Shown here in pieces: positions 24,301 through 35,000 of a stretch of DNA of 64,000 nucleotides (the first letter of the stretch is position 1; each line of letters opens with the position of its first letter). The notes below the pieces were generated by a model. It was not told where the DNA came from, did not search any database, and worked only from the letters and a program-made list of their open reading frames with translations. The position numbers were made by a program, and so were the translations under genes. Origin of the DNA: Garcia nutans (Eukaryota; Streptophyta; Magnoliopsida; Malpighiales; Euphorbiaceae); contig CANTUV010000012.1 of assembly GCA_947685225.1 (NCBI GenBank), forward strand, positions 1,612,001 to 1,676,000. The letters run 5' to 3'.

Positions 24301-24840
24301 ATGTCCACATGAAGATTCTATAATTTTTCGCATCATTATTGATCCAGGATGACCTAATCGATCATGCCAAATGATAAATGCACTTGGATTTGTAAACTTC
24401 TGGTTTACAACCATATTAATTTCAATTGTGCGAATACAAGTATAGTATAAACCAGAGGAAATTGCAGGTAGTTCCTCTAATACACATTTTTTGTTTGATA
24501 TGGTACTTGTAATACAAAGAAATTCTTTAGTATCCATATCTTTTGTCTCAATATGATATCCATTTAGGCGAATATCTTTAAAACTTAATAAATTTCTATG
24601 AGACAATGGGGAATATAATGCACCATTAATATTAATAATCGTTCCCCTTGGAAGTATTATACTTGCTCTTCCAGAGCCTTTAATAATTCTTTTCCTTCCA
24701 GATATAGTATGAACAAATTCTTCTCCCATTTTCAATTGGGAAAAGTATTTTCTATCTTTAAGAATCGTGTGCGTTGATGCACTATCAGCAATACACAAAT
24801 CTCGATTTTCTTTTTCCACTAAAGTTTGTGTAGCATCCAT
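21319..24840 (-). pseudogene. Copia pol pseudogene (PR-IN-RT-RNase H), full length
   Basis: One frame of 1174 codons runs from the ATG at 24840 (MDATQTLVEK) to TAA at 21319-21321. Protease, GAG-pre-integrase (WHDRLGHPGS), integrase (IHGDVCGPIH, IRLDNAGEFTS, then the NGMAE glutamate), RT (KALYGLKQSGRMWYNRL) and RNase H (with CIHQLKEGFIKGDRTKH) are in order. Five in-frame stops break it: 23794-23796, 23263-23265, 22339-22341, 21607-21609 and 21421-21423. The ATG is joined in frame, without a leader, to RNase H codons of the copy to its right (see 24841-26262). Polypurine tract and LTR follow at 21152. Inactive. Confidence 0.9.
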
Positions 24841-26262
24841 AGCAAGATTGTCACTTGAGCGAATTTGTTGAACATCAATATCACCATTCTTTTGAAGATC
24901 ATGAGTGAAGAAGAATTTTGGTGAAATATGCTTTGTTCTATCCCCTTTAATAAATCCTTCCTTTAACTGGTGTATACATGCAGCATTATCTTCATATAAA
25001 AACTGTTGGGAGTTCTTTTTGAGGATGTTGACCACATGTACCTCGAACATATTGAATTACTGATCTCAACCAAACACATTCTCGACTTGCTTCATGGATG
25101 GCCAAAATCTCTGCATTGTTAGAAGAAGTAGCACAATAGTCTGTTTTGTAGATCGCCATGATATAGCTGTACCTCCACATGTAAATAAGTAACCTATTTG
25201 AGATCTACCATTATGTGGATCTGATAAATATCCTGCATCTGCATAACTAATCAAAACTGACTTTGATGTGTTAGCATAAAATAAACCCAAGTCCATTGTA
25301 CCACGAAGATATCGAAGAATATGTTTAACTCCATTCCAATGTCTTCGTGTTGGTGAAGAACTATATCTTGCTAATAAGTTTACTGCAAATGCTATATCAG
25401 GTCGAGTATGACTAGCAAGATATGTCAATGCTCCTATTGCACTAAGATATGATACTTCTGGACCAAGAAGTTCTTCATCATCTTCTCGAGGTCGAAAAGG
25501 ATCTTTTTTCTCATCAACCGACCTTACAACCATTGGAAAATTTAATGGATGTGCTTTGTCCATATAAAACCGCTTTAACACCTTGGCTATATATGTGGAT
25601 TGATGGACTAAAATACCATCTGCAATATGCTCAATTTGCAAGCCAAGACAAAACTTTGTCTTTCCGAGATCTTTCATTTCAAATTCTTTTTTCAATAAAT
25701 TCACAGTTTTAGATATCTCTTCTGAAGTTCCAATGATATTTAGATCATCAACATAGACAGCAACAATGGTAAATTCGGATCCAAATCTTTTGATAAAAAC
25801 ACATGGACATATAGCATCATTTTTATAGCCCTCTTTCATTAAATATTCACTAAGACGATTATACCACATTCGCCCAGATTGTTTTAATCCATAGAGAGCT
25901 TTATTCAACTTAATGGAATAAACTTCTCGAGAATTTAACTTTTGTGCTTCAGGCAACTTAAATCCTTCAGGAACTTTCATATAGATATCTTTGTCAACTG
26001 AGCCATACAGATAGGCAGTCACAACATCCATTAAATGCATTTCAAGACTTTCATGAATTGCCAAACTTATTAAATATCTTAGTGTAATTACATCCACCAC
26101 AGGAGAATATGTATTCTCATAGTCAATGCCAGGTTTTTGTGAAAAACCTTGGGCAACAAGTCTTGCTTTGTATCTCACAATTTCATTAGTTTCATTTTGC
26201 TTTCGTACAAAAACCCATTTATATCCCACTGGCTTGATATTCATTGGCGTTTGGACAACAAT
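24841..26262 (-). pseudogene. Copia RT-RNase H fragment fused to the next pol copy
   Basis: It begins inside RT at 26262 (first Met 26244, MNIKPVGYKWVFVRK) and holds the RT catalytic motif VAVYVDDLNIIGTSEE intact. RNase H follows (SHTRPDIAFAVNLLARYSSS). A one-base deletion near 25131 (AGCACAATAG against AGCAGCAATAG in the other copy) and an extra A near 25000 shift the frame for a short stretch. It then ends at SSDNLA, joined directly to the methionine of MDATQ at 24840. The normal RNase H tail (DLFTKSLP), polypurine tract, LTR and gag are missing here. The right edge stops mid-codon in host spacer. Confidence 0.87.
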
Positions 26263-26329
26263 TGCATAAGATAAAAGATTTTATTTTTTCCTTTAAACAT
26301 TTTCTAGTTCTAACTAAGACATGAAATAT

Positions 26330-26502
26330 TGTTGAAAAATAAAGGAAGAGGCAAGAGACAAGAGAGAAGAGGATAAGAAGAATATAGACTAAGAGATATG
26401 AGCGTAGTCTTAAACTGATGGGGAACTCCTCTATTTATAGAGTAGAAACCCTAATACATGTATAGACTGTGGGACCCGATAGACATTCATTTATTTATAA
26501 CA
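26330..26502 (-). repeat. Solo LTR of the 173-bp copia family
   Basis: It is the same length and nearly the same sequence as the LTR at 20979-21151. It is flanked by the 5-bp duplication aatat (26325-26329 and 26503-26507), so this is a separate insertion reduced to one LTR by LTR-LTR recombination. It lies only 67 bp from the right edge of the permuted element of the same family. Confidence 0.9.
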
Positions 26503-27645
26503 AATATTACTTTTTGAAAGTTTTTTTTATCTTTATGCACAAAATAGTTCATTAGAATTATTCTTTTTTATTATTTTATTCATTTTTTTTCATTGAAGGG
26601 TTTTAATAACAAGATGAGAATTAACTTTTATAACCGTTATACCAACATAGATGATATATAGCTTCTCATATTCCTTACAATTTTCTTTTTATAATATTTT
26701 TTTACCAATTTGTTCACTTACTAAAAAAAATATATTAGTTTATTTGAATGATATATTACCTAATTCACAACTCTTTAACCCATTTGGCCTACAATTTTAA
26801 TTTTTAACTTGAAACCCGTGGAAAGAAAATCATTCTTGAAAATAACATAAAACTAAAGACGTATATAAAATGCCAAAAATAATGATAATAACTCTTTAAA
26901 CCTAGTCGAATTCTCCAAGTGCTAAATCTATAAATGTGGTCATTTAGTAAGATTGTGTTGGTTTAGGTCATAGATTTTTAGTTTTTTTTTTGTTTTTTAA
27001 ATTAAAAATTATTTTCAATTTATATTTTATATTTTTAAAAGTCTATTTTATATTTTTAAATACTATATCATATTTTTAATTATACATATACAAACACAAT
27101 TTGTAATATTCAACATATTTATCTTTCTACAATTAAATATTTCATTACTTTTTTTTATTTTTATGTATATCTTCCCACTCTCCATGAGAATTATCATTTT
27201 ATTTATTTTTAATTGAAGAACTTAGTAATAATTAGATATTAAAATATTCCAACACTTCAAAAAAAGCTTTGGTAATGCTATAAAAATATATTGTAAATAT
27301 AACTAAAATATATAAAGATTAATGACTACATATTAAAAAAGTATACATAATGTTGTCCACGCTTTAGATTGGTATAAGGAACTATTGACACTAAAATAAA
27401 CTTCTCAACACCTTTATAAAACGTTAGAAAAATTATATTGAAATTCGTATAATATATACCTATAAATTTAAAAGTGTAAGTAAATAATTAACAGTGGTAA
27501 CACATAAAAAAATTATTGGCAATTTATTTAAAAAATATACCAACACTTAATACATTGTTAGATTGCGTTGGTAATTTTTTCAACCTTTTATATTAGCATA
27601 AGGTAAAAGAGCTTATTACTAATGAAAATTAATCATTATAACAGC
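26503..27645. other. AT-rich intergenic spacer
   Basis: No gene is recognised. 26590-26760 is a diverged relative of the duplicated segment that begins near 27600 (shared AATATATTAGTTTATT). 26940-27120 resembles 3390-3500. The Ile/Phe-rich ORF around 27830-28027 lies in the next segment and is low complexity. Confidence 0.55.
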
Positions 27646-28723
27646 TATATCAGTATTTATGATACAGAACTTCTCATGCCCATTACAATTCTTTTATAAA
27701 TTTTCTTGTCATTTTATTTACCTATTAAGAAAAAAATATATTAGTTTATTCCAATGATAGATTATAATATTAATTAAATATTATCGTTAATAATTAAAAT
27801 ATATTAAAATTATTAAAAATAAAAAAATATTAAAAAAAGACAAGCGATATTACCTTTATAACTAGATTTGTAGAAAAATAATACACATAGAAAATATAAA
27901 AAAATAGAAAGAAAAAAATGAATAAATTATGAAGAAAGGATAAAAAAATCATGCTATAAAAAAAGACATTTATAGAAAAAAAAAATCTTATTGATATAAA
28001 ATGTCTTCTTAAAATCACAACCTTCAAAACTATATTTTATAAATTTTGTATTTAGTGTAAAAATAGGTTTTGTGTCATTAGAAAAACTCAGTGATATTAC
28101 TAAATGTATTTTATTTTTTCTTTTAAAAAGCTAAAATAAAAAAAAATAAAATCATTCTGGATACAACCTTAAGTATCAAAAGGTCTTAGCTATACCAGTA
28201 TGCCACATGCTTAATCCTCTAACTTTTTTTTTAGATTTTTTTATAAAATTATTAGGAAAAATTAAAAAAATTAAGGTCTATCGTATTTTTAATTTTTTTT
28301 TAAATTTACTAGAATTTATGATTAATTTATAAATTTATTATGAAAATTTTTTAACAAAGGCATAATTTTTTTTTTTTAGAAAAATCACCTTATCTATCAT
28401 TAACTTAAATCACTTTTTCAATTATATCTTAATTTTAAAGTTGTATCAATTTAATATATGAAATTTGATTTATGTTATAGATATATCTAATCTCGCTTGC
28501 TTATTTAAATTTACTAACATGTGATAATGATGTGATTTTAAATTATATAAATGAATTGATGATATGAAAAAAAATAAAAAAAAAACTATCATATTTATCT
28601 CCAACTTATACCACCTTTTCAATTCTATCTGAATTTTAATTTTTAATTTTTAATTTTAAAAATATTTATTAAATCATAAAAAATATATCAGTATTTATGA
28701 TACAAAACTTCTCATAACCATTA
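27646..28723. repeat. 1.04-kb tandem duplication: copy 1 and start of copy 2
   Basis: Copy 1 runs from ATATCAGTATTTATGATAC at about 27646 to about 28683. The same phrase then restarts at about 28684 (period 1038 bp). Copy 2 is cut at 28723 by gypsy element 1 and resumes at 39992. The homologue in copy 1 (CTCATGCCCATTACAATTC) shows the site before insertion. No genes. Confidence 0.83.
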
Positions 28724-29303
28724 TGTCACGACCCAACCCGGGGGCCATGACCGGCATGCAGCCAAACCGAAGTCCGACCACATAAGCCTATAAAAACATT
28801 CATAACAGTCTAAGTGCAAAACAATTCAATACTTATATAATCCTCAATGCTAGTTCAAATGCAGTCCATCAATATAATCAAATCACAATAAAATCATTCG
28901 GAAAATCTAATGCAGACAAGTTCTACTTATTACACAAAAAGGGATTCGGAATCAATCCGCCCAAAAGTTCAATATCCGGAAATCTCTAAGCAGAAGGACC
29001 AAAAACACAAACGAAAACCTGATCGACTTCGCCAAGAAGAGAAAGAAGATAGACGAAGGCAATCACTGTAAACCTGCAAGACAATCTGTAAGGGTGTGAG
29101 CGCTTTATAGACGCCCAGTAAGTCTATGAGAGGCAGAGAAACATCTAACAGTTATATAAGCAGTACATATAATACAATCACAAATTAAGCAAACAAGATG
29201 GTGTGTCGGGGTCACCAATCAGTAAACAGTACAGTAATCATATCAGTCACATCCGCCCTTATAACTTCTCAGTACAGTACAGTAATCAGTAAATTAGGCA
29301 TGT

Positions 29304-29391
29304 AGCCTCAGTAAACAGTATAGACATTAAGCCTCAGTAGCAGTATAGGCATTAAGCCTCAGTAACAGTATAGGCATTAAGCCTCAGTAAC
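29304..29391. repeat. 25-26-bp LTR minisatellite
   Basis: Units AGCCTCAGTA.CAGTATAGGCATTA repeat at 29304-29329, 29330-29354 and 29355-29379, with a partial fourth. Each holds AGGC-ATTAA-GCCT, a small inverted repeat. The same block is present in the other LTRs of elements 1 and 3 (about 37690, 42975 and 60650). Confidence 0.85.
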
Positions 29392-30879
29392 CTCCTTCCC
29401 CTTCATGACACACCATCACACAGCACAAGTAATATCACATTCAATATTATCACATAAATACAATCACATGCAAGTTTCTCTGTCTCCTAAAGCATGCGAG
29501 GCTGGGTTCGAAAGAATAGTATAGTGAATATATAGAAAGGATAATATATATAAAAAGGGTTTATATATGTATATAAGTTGTTAGCAAGTAGCACAACACA
29601 AATAATCACAACACAAATAATCACATACACCCATAGAACTTACCTGGTCTAACAGTCAGCTAAGCAATTCACCACCCTAAGTCTGAGGTGCTGCTGGACC
29701 ACCGCCTAACCATTAACCATCAATTAACAACCACCCTTACAAATGTATGCAAGTGCAAATGGGAATGCATGACGTGAATGCACACAATTCAATAATTTCC
29801 ACAACAAGGTTAAACCTTTTTGTCAACCAAACATAACTTAACCATCATAATATCACACCTTTAAACTTGCTTTCCAGAATATAAAACATCATTAAAAAGT
29901 CCTTACAATTTAAATTCATCAAATACCTTACTTAAATAATCAAAATACACAAGATACAATTTTACCGATAAACCTGAATAACGAGTGTCAAATTATAAAA
30001 TTCAAAACAATTAACCTGTAAATGAAAAATTTATAATTTTCAACCAGAAGCTAATTTGATATCTGAAAAGCATCCTACCAAAATTTCATAATTTTTCGAG
30101 ACTTAGAAGTCTCTCAACCAATTTTTATTCAAAACAGTATACAACTCACAAGGTATACTGACAGCAGTAGAAAGATCAAATTATTTCAACAATATCACAA
30201 ACAGAAACATAACCCAACATATTTTTCTTGTAAACTAGACTTCCAGAGCTTCAACATATATGAAAATCAAATCAAAAACATTTTTACACATTTTAATATG
30301 AATTTCAAAATTTACAGTTGATGCAATTGCATCAACAACACAGTTTGTCAGACAACAGTAGCAAACTTGAATTTTCCAGAAATATACGATGCTCCAAAAT
30401 CCCAACAATTATTTTTCTCATAAACTAGACTCAATTTCTAGCCACATATCCAAATTTCAGATTTTTATCACGTTCCAATATTTAATTAAAAATCGAGCAA
30501 CATGCTGTACTGATATCACACTTCAGCAGAGAATTAATTCATCCAAAAATTCAAAGAAAACAATTTATTCGCAAACCCTAATGCCCAAATCAATTCAATC
30601 AAACCCCAATTCAATATATTCATCAAGTTCCAGAACCCACACACTAACCCAATCAATATAATTCAACACCAAAATCCATCAAAACAATAAAAAACTCAAA
30701 ACCTAACCTATTTTGTAAAAATCATTTTAATTAAATAATAATTCGTATTTAGCAAATTTAATTAAGAAAAATATCAAACCAATATGATATTAATATGAAC
30801 TAATTAAATGGAAGTCGAAATAATGCAAAAGGAATCAAGAAAAACCTTAAAAACACTCAAAAACTCGAAAAATCGAGCT

Positions 30880-31140
30880 GCTGGAACACTGGCCAAACGA
30901 CAGGGGCGAGCCAGCCCGCAGCGCGCCAAACGACGGACCACAGCACGCCGAACGACAGGAGCGCCGCACGCCGAACGACGCCAGTCCCTCGCCAAACGAC
31001 ACCGGCTACGCGCGCGCACAGGGACAAAACGACGGCCGCACTGTTTCTGCCTAAAAACCCTAATTTTCTTCCCTTTTTTCAAAATACCCGAAAATAAAAG
31101 ACCTAAAACCCTACCCCATCAGATTTTAGGTCTATTTATA
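30880..31140 (-). promoter_or_regulatory. Gypsy 1 LTR core promoter and GC-rich leader island
   Basis: TATAAATA (minus, 31133-31140) is followed downstream by a GC-rich block at about 30885-31030, with repeated GCCRAACGAC words (six by eye). It lies in the expected RNA leader. A 92-codon sense ORF (30804-31082) starts about 50 bp after the TATA box and is arginine-rich (RLARDWRRSACG). It could be an upstream ORF or just a product of the repeated motif. In the promoter-active right LTR the TATA reads TATAACTA (39523-39530). Confidence 0.5.
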
Positions 31141-31592
31141 GGAAAATAATTTTTCAAAATTATATTTTTGCCCCAAAACTATTTATTTTAATTAAAAACA
31201 CCCCAAAACTCTTTAAAAATTCAAAAAAACACCCAACTAACTTATAAAAATTTACAACTAACCCCAAATTTAATTTATTTAATTTATTTAATTTATTTTA
31301 ATTAAAAATTAATAAATTTCTGAAAAATTTCTGAAACACAAACCCTAGCAAAATTATACTTAAAATAACCGTAACGACATCACGGTCACCAAAATGACAT
31401 CAAAAACAGCAAAACGAAACCCGAAAATTTTTCAACCGCCAAAATGACCAAAATACCCCCCGAAGCCAAAAACACAATATTATACTCAAGACGACAGTCA
31501 CGTCGCCCCGAGTATCAAAAAGACATTCAAAGGGCACAAAATGACTATTTTGCCCCCAGACTTAAAATCATACAAAAACCAAGGGTTTTACA

Positions 31593-32063
31593 ATCTAACC
31601 CCCTTAAAGTAATTGCGTCCACGCAATTGAACCCAACATAATCATTATCCATCAAAAACTGTCATTACAATAGTTATACACAAATCCGGATGGTATCGTC
31701 TACTTAGTATGTGTCGTTATGGTTGATCAGGCCATAACCACAAGATACCAAGCACTAATGACCATTCCAGGTTTGATCCATTTAAAGTTCATTAAATAAA
31801 AACTAATTTTTAGATAACCAAAACAAATCAATGAATAGCGCTTAGCGCTCAACCCAGTCAATATCAGTGCCAATCAATCGAGTACAACATCATTACACAT
31901 ACACCTTTTCAATAAGATCCATTGCATACAATTGTCAATCATCAGTCACAAACAATATCATGCGATGTATGAGTATGATGTTATGCTGGTATGCAAGTGC
32001 TCTAACACTAAAACTGAAGAATATTACAGTCTAACCCCCTTAAAACGATTTCGATCTCGAAAT
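31593..32063 (-). other. Gypsy 1 3' noncoding region with two polypurine-hairpin modules
   Basis: Next to the LTR lies minus AAGGGGG (plus 31599-31605), preceded in element sense by a hairpin AATTGCGT-CC-ACGCAATT (31611-31628). A second copy sits at the pol stop: CCCCCTT at 32035-32041 and GATTTCGA-TC-TCGAAATC at 32047-32064. The first is the plus-strand primer. Between them are AT-rich sequence and the palindromic AGCGCTTAGCGCT near 31840. No gene. Confidence 0.8.
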
Positions 32064-35000
32064 CTAAAACATACCTGAAGACTCAAACAGATAGGGATAT
32101 TTAGCTTTCATAAGCTCTTCGGCTTCCCAGGTGCATTCTTCAACAGAATGATTGCGCCAAAGGACTTTCACAGAAGCTACATCCTTAGAACGCAACCGCT
32201 TGACCTGATGGTCCAGAATAGCCATTGGCTGCTCCTCATAAGAACAATCATCACTAATCTCAACGGTGTCCGGAGCTAGCACATGATCAGGACTAGGTAC
32301 ATACTTTCTCAACATCGAGATATGAAATGTCGGATGCACAGAAGCCATCTGAGGTGGTAAATCAAGCTTATAAGCAACATCACCAATCCTCTCCAGAATT
32401 TCAAATGGACCAACATACCGAGGAGCTAATTTTCCCTTCTTACCAAACCTCATAACACCCTTGAAAGGTGAAACCTTCAGAAACACTCTATCCCCGACAG
32501 CAAATTCCAGATTTCTTCTTTTCAAATCAGCATAGCTCTTTTGTCTACTAAAAGCAGTCCGAATACGGTCTTGAATCACTGGTACAACCTCAGCACTGTA
32601 TTGCAAAAGTTCAGGACCCTCAATTCGACGCTCACCAACCTCCTCCCAATATAATGGAGTCCTACACCTTCTGCCATACAGAGCTTCAAATGGAGCCATA
32701 CCAATACTAGCCTGATAACTGTTATTGTAGGCAAACTCTACCAAAGGAAGATGATCTGCCCAACTACCACCAAAATCAAGAACACACAATCGCAGCATAT
32801 CTTCCAAAGTCTGAATAGTCCTCTCCGACAAACCATCTGTCTGAGGATGAAAAGCAGTGCTGAAATGAAGATTAGTTCCCAAACCTTCCTGAAGCTTCTG
32901 CCAAAATCTAGAAGTAAATTGTGGTCCTCTATCAGAAACTATAGAAACTGGAACCCCATGAAGACTCACAATCCTATTGAGGTACAGTTTGGCATACTGC
33001 TACACTGTGTACTTAGTATTTACTGGAAGAAAATGAGCGGACTTAGTCAATCTGTCAACAATAACCCAGATCGAATCATGCCCACCAGGAGCTTTAGGCA
33101 AACCGACAACAAAATCCATATTGATTCTCTCCCATTTCCACTCAGGCAGTGGTAACTCCTTAAGCAATCCCGCAGGCTTATGATGCTCATACTTAACTTG
33201 CTGACAAGATAAGCATTGAGAAACAAACTGTGCAACATCATTCTTCATCCCTTTCCACCAGTACAACTGCTTTAAATCCCGATACATCTTGGTGGAACCT
33301 GGGTGAACTGTGTACCTAGAGAAATGTGCATCCTTAAGGATATCAGTCTTCAAATTATCTACCTTAGGAACACACACCCTAGTACCAAACTTCAAAACAC
33401 CTTTATCATCTATAACAAACTCCTTGTTCTCACCGGCTAAGACTTTCTGTCGTAAAATTTCCAAGTCCGCATCCTTACTTTGCTCAGAAATAATTCTGTC
33501 GAGAAAATTTGGCTTCACAGCCAAACTAGCAAGAAACATCCCTCTACCATTCACAACTCCCTTGTCAGACATATTAAATGTCCAACCCTCATCAAGTAAT
33601 TGGTGAATCTCAGAAATCAAGGACCTCCTCGTTAAACAAATATGTGACAAACTCCCCATAGACTTGCGACTCAAAGCGTCTGCCACAACATTTGCTTTCC
33701 CATAATGGTACTGAATATTATAATCATAATCTTCCAGAAACTCTATCCATCTCCTCTGCCTCAAGTTCAGATCCCTCTGCGAGTAAACATATTTGAGATT
33801 CTTATGGTTAGTAAAAATCTCACATGTAACACCATACAGATAATGCCTCCAGATCTTTAGTGCAAACACAACAGCAGCCATCTCCAGATCGTGTGTAGGA
33901 TAATTAACTTCATGCTTTTTCAACTGTCTTGAAGCATAAGCAACCACCCTACCATGTTGCATCAACACACATCCCAAACCAATACCATATGCATCACAGT
34001 AAACAGCATAGCCTTCATTGCCCTCCGGCAGAACAAGTACAGGTGCAGATGTCAACCTTTCTTTCAGAAGGTTAAAACTCTCCTCACAAGCATCATCCCA
34101 AACAAACTTAACACCCTTGCGAGTGAGTTTAGTCAAAGGTGCTGCAAGTCGAGAAAAATCTCTAACAAATCTTTTGTAATAACCAGCCAAACCCAAGAAA
34201 CTTCGTATCTCTGTAACTGTCTTTGGTCTTGGCCAATCCATGACTGCCTCAATCTTCTTTGGATCAACCTGAACACCCTCAAAAGATATAACATGACCCA
34301 AGAACACAACTTTATCCAACCAGAATTCACATTTCGAAAACTTGGCATAAAGTTTATGTTCCCTCAGAGTTTGCAACACCAGCTTCAAATGTTCCTCATG
34401 CTCTTCTTTAGTCTTGGAATACACCAAAATATCAACAATGAACACCACAACAAACCGATCAAGATATGGACTAAACACCCTATTCATCAAGTCCATAAAA
34501 GCAGCAGGGGCGTTGGTAAGTCCAAAAGACATTACCAGAAACTCATAATGACCATACCTTGAACGAAAAGCAGTTTTAGGTATGTCACTCTCTCGTACCC
34601 TTAACTGATGATAACCAGACCGAAGATCAATCTTAGAGAAAAACTTCGCCCCTTGCAACTGATCAAACAAATCATCAATCCTCGGTAATGGATATCTGTT
34701 CTTGACCGTCACCTTGTTTAGCTGCCGATAATCAATACACAACCTCATGGAACCATCTTTCTTTCTCACGAAAAGAACCGGAGCTCCCCAAGGTGAAGTA
34801 CTCGGTCGGATGTACCCCTTCTGTAACAAATCATTCAGCTGCTCCCTCAACTCTTTAAGCTCTGCCGGTGCCATTCTATAAGGTGGCATAGAGATAGGAT
34901 TTGTGCCGGGTACAAGATCAATAGAAAACTCAATCTCTCTATCAGGAGGTAACCCAGGCAAATCCTCAGGAAAAACATCCACAAAATCTTGCACTATAGG

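Larger units (their letters stand above)
18719..26262 (-). mobile_element. Permuted, concatemer-like copia element without outer LTRs
   Basis: Reading the minus strand from 26262, the order is RT-RNase H (26262-24841), protease-integrase-RT-RNase H (24840-21319), polypurine tract, one LTR (20979-21151), primer site, gag (20445-19370), spacer and the start of pol (19192-18719). A normal element would have an LTR at each end. Here both ends fall inside pol and one LTR sits in the middle. This is the order of a head-to-tail dimer or multi-unit circle, with one LTR-gag segment deleted at 24840/24841. The left end abuts a truncated tandem-repeat unit. I saw no target duplication. Confidence 0.82.
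28724..31592 (-). repeat. 3' LTR of gypsy element 1
   Basis: On the plus strand it reads TGTCACGACCC to GGGTTTTACA. It contains a 25-bp minisatellite (29304-29391), a CGAACGAC-rich GC island with a small sense ORF (about 30880-31082) and TATAAATA on the minus strand (31133-31140). The AT-rich ORF at 30389-30661 is antisense and not supported. Confidence 0.92.

Noticed and set aside
27240..27600. Possible DNA transposon remnant around ACCAACACTTAATAC and GTTAGATTGCGTTGG
   Set aside because: No terminal motif of a known superfamily and no transposase; too weak to call.
29304..29391. Possible CRISPR-like array
   Set aside because: Units are contiguous with no unique spacers, lie within a plant LTR and recur in sibling LTRs; this is a minisatellite.
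30389..30661. 90-codon plus-strand ORF in the gypsy 1 LTR (also 38779-39051)
   Set aside because: Antisense to the element's direction, low complexity (Ser, Asn, Gln), and no sign of constraint beyond LTR similarity.
33954..34562. 202-codon plus-strand ORF opposite gypsy 1 pol (and similar ones at 35487-35900, 51810-52667 and 58883-59407)
   Set aside because: Exact antisense shadows of the pol or gag frames; composition follows from the coding strand.
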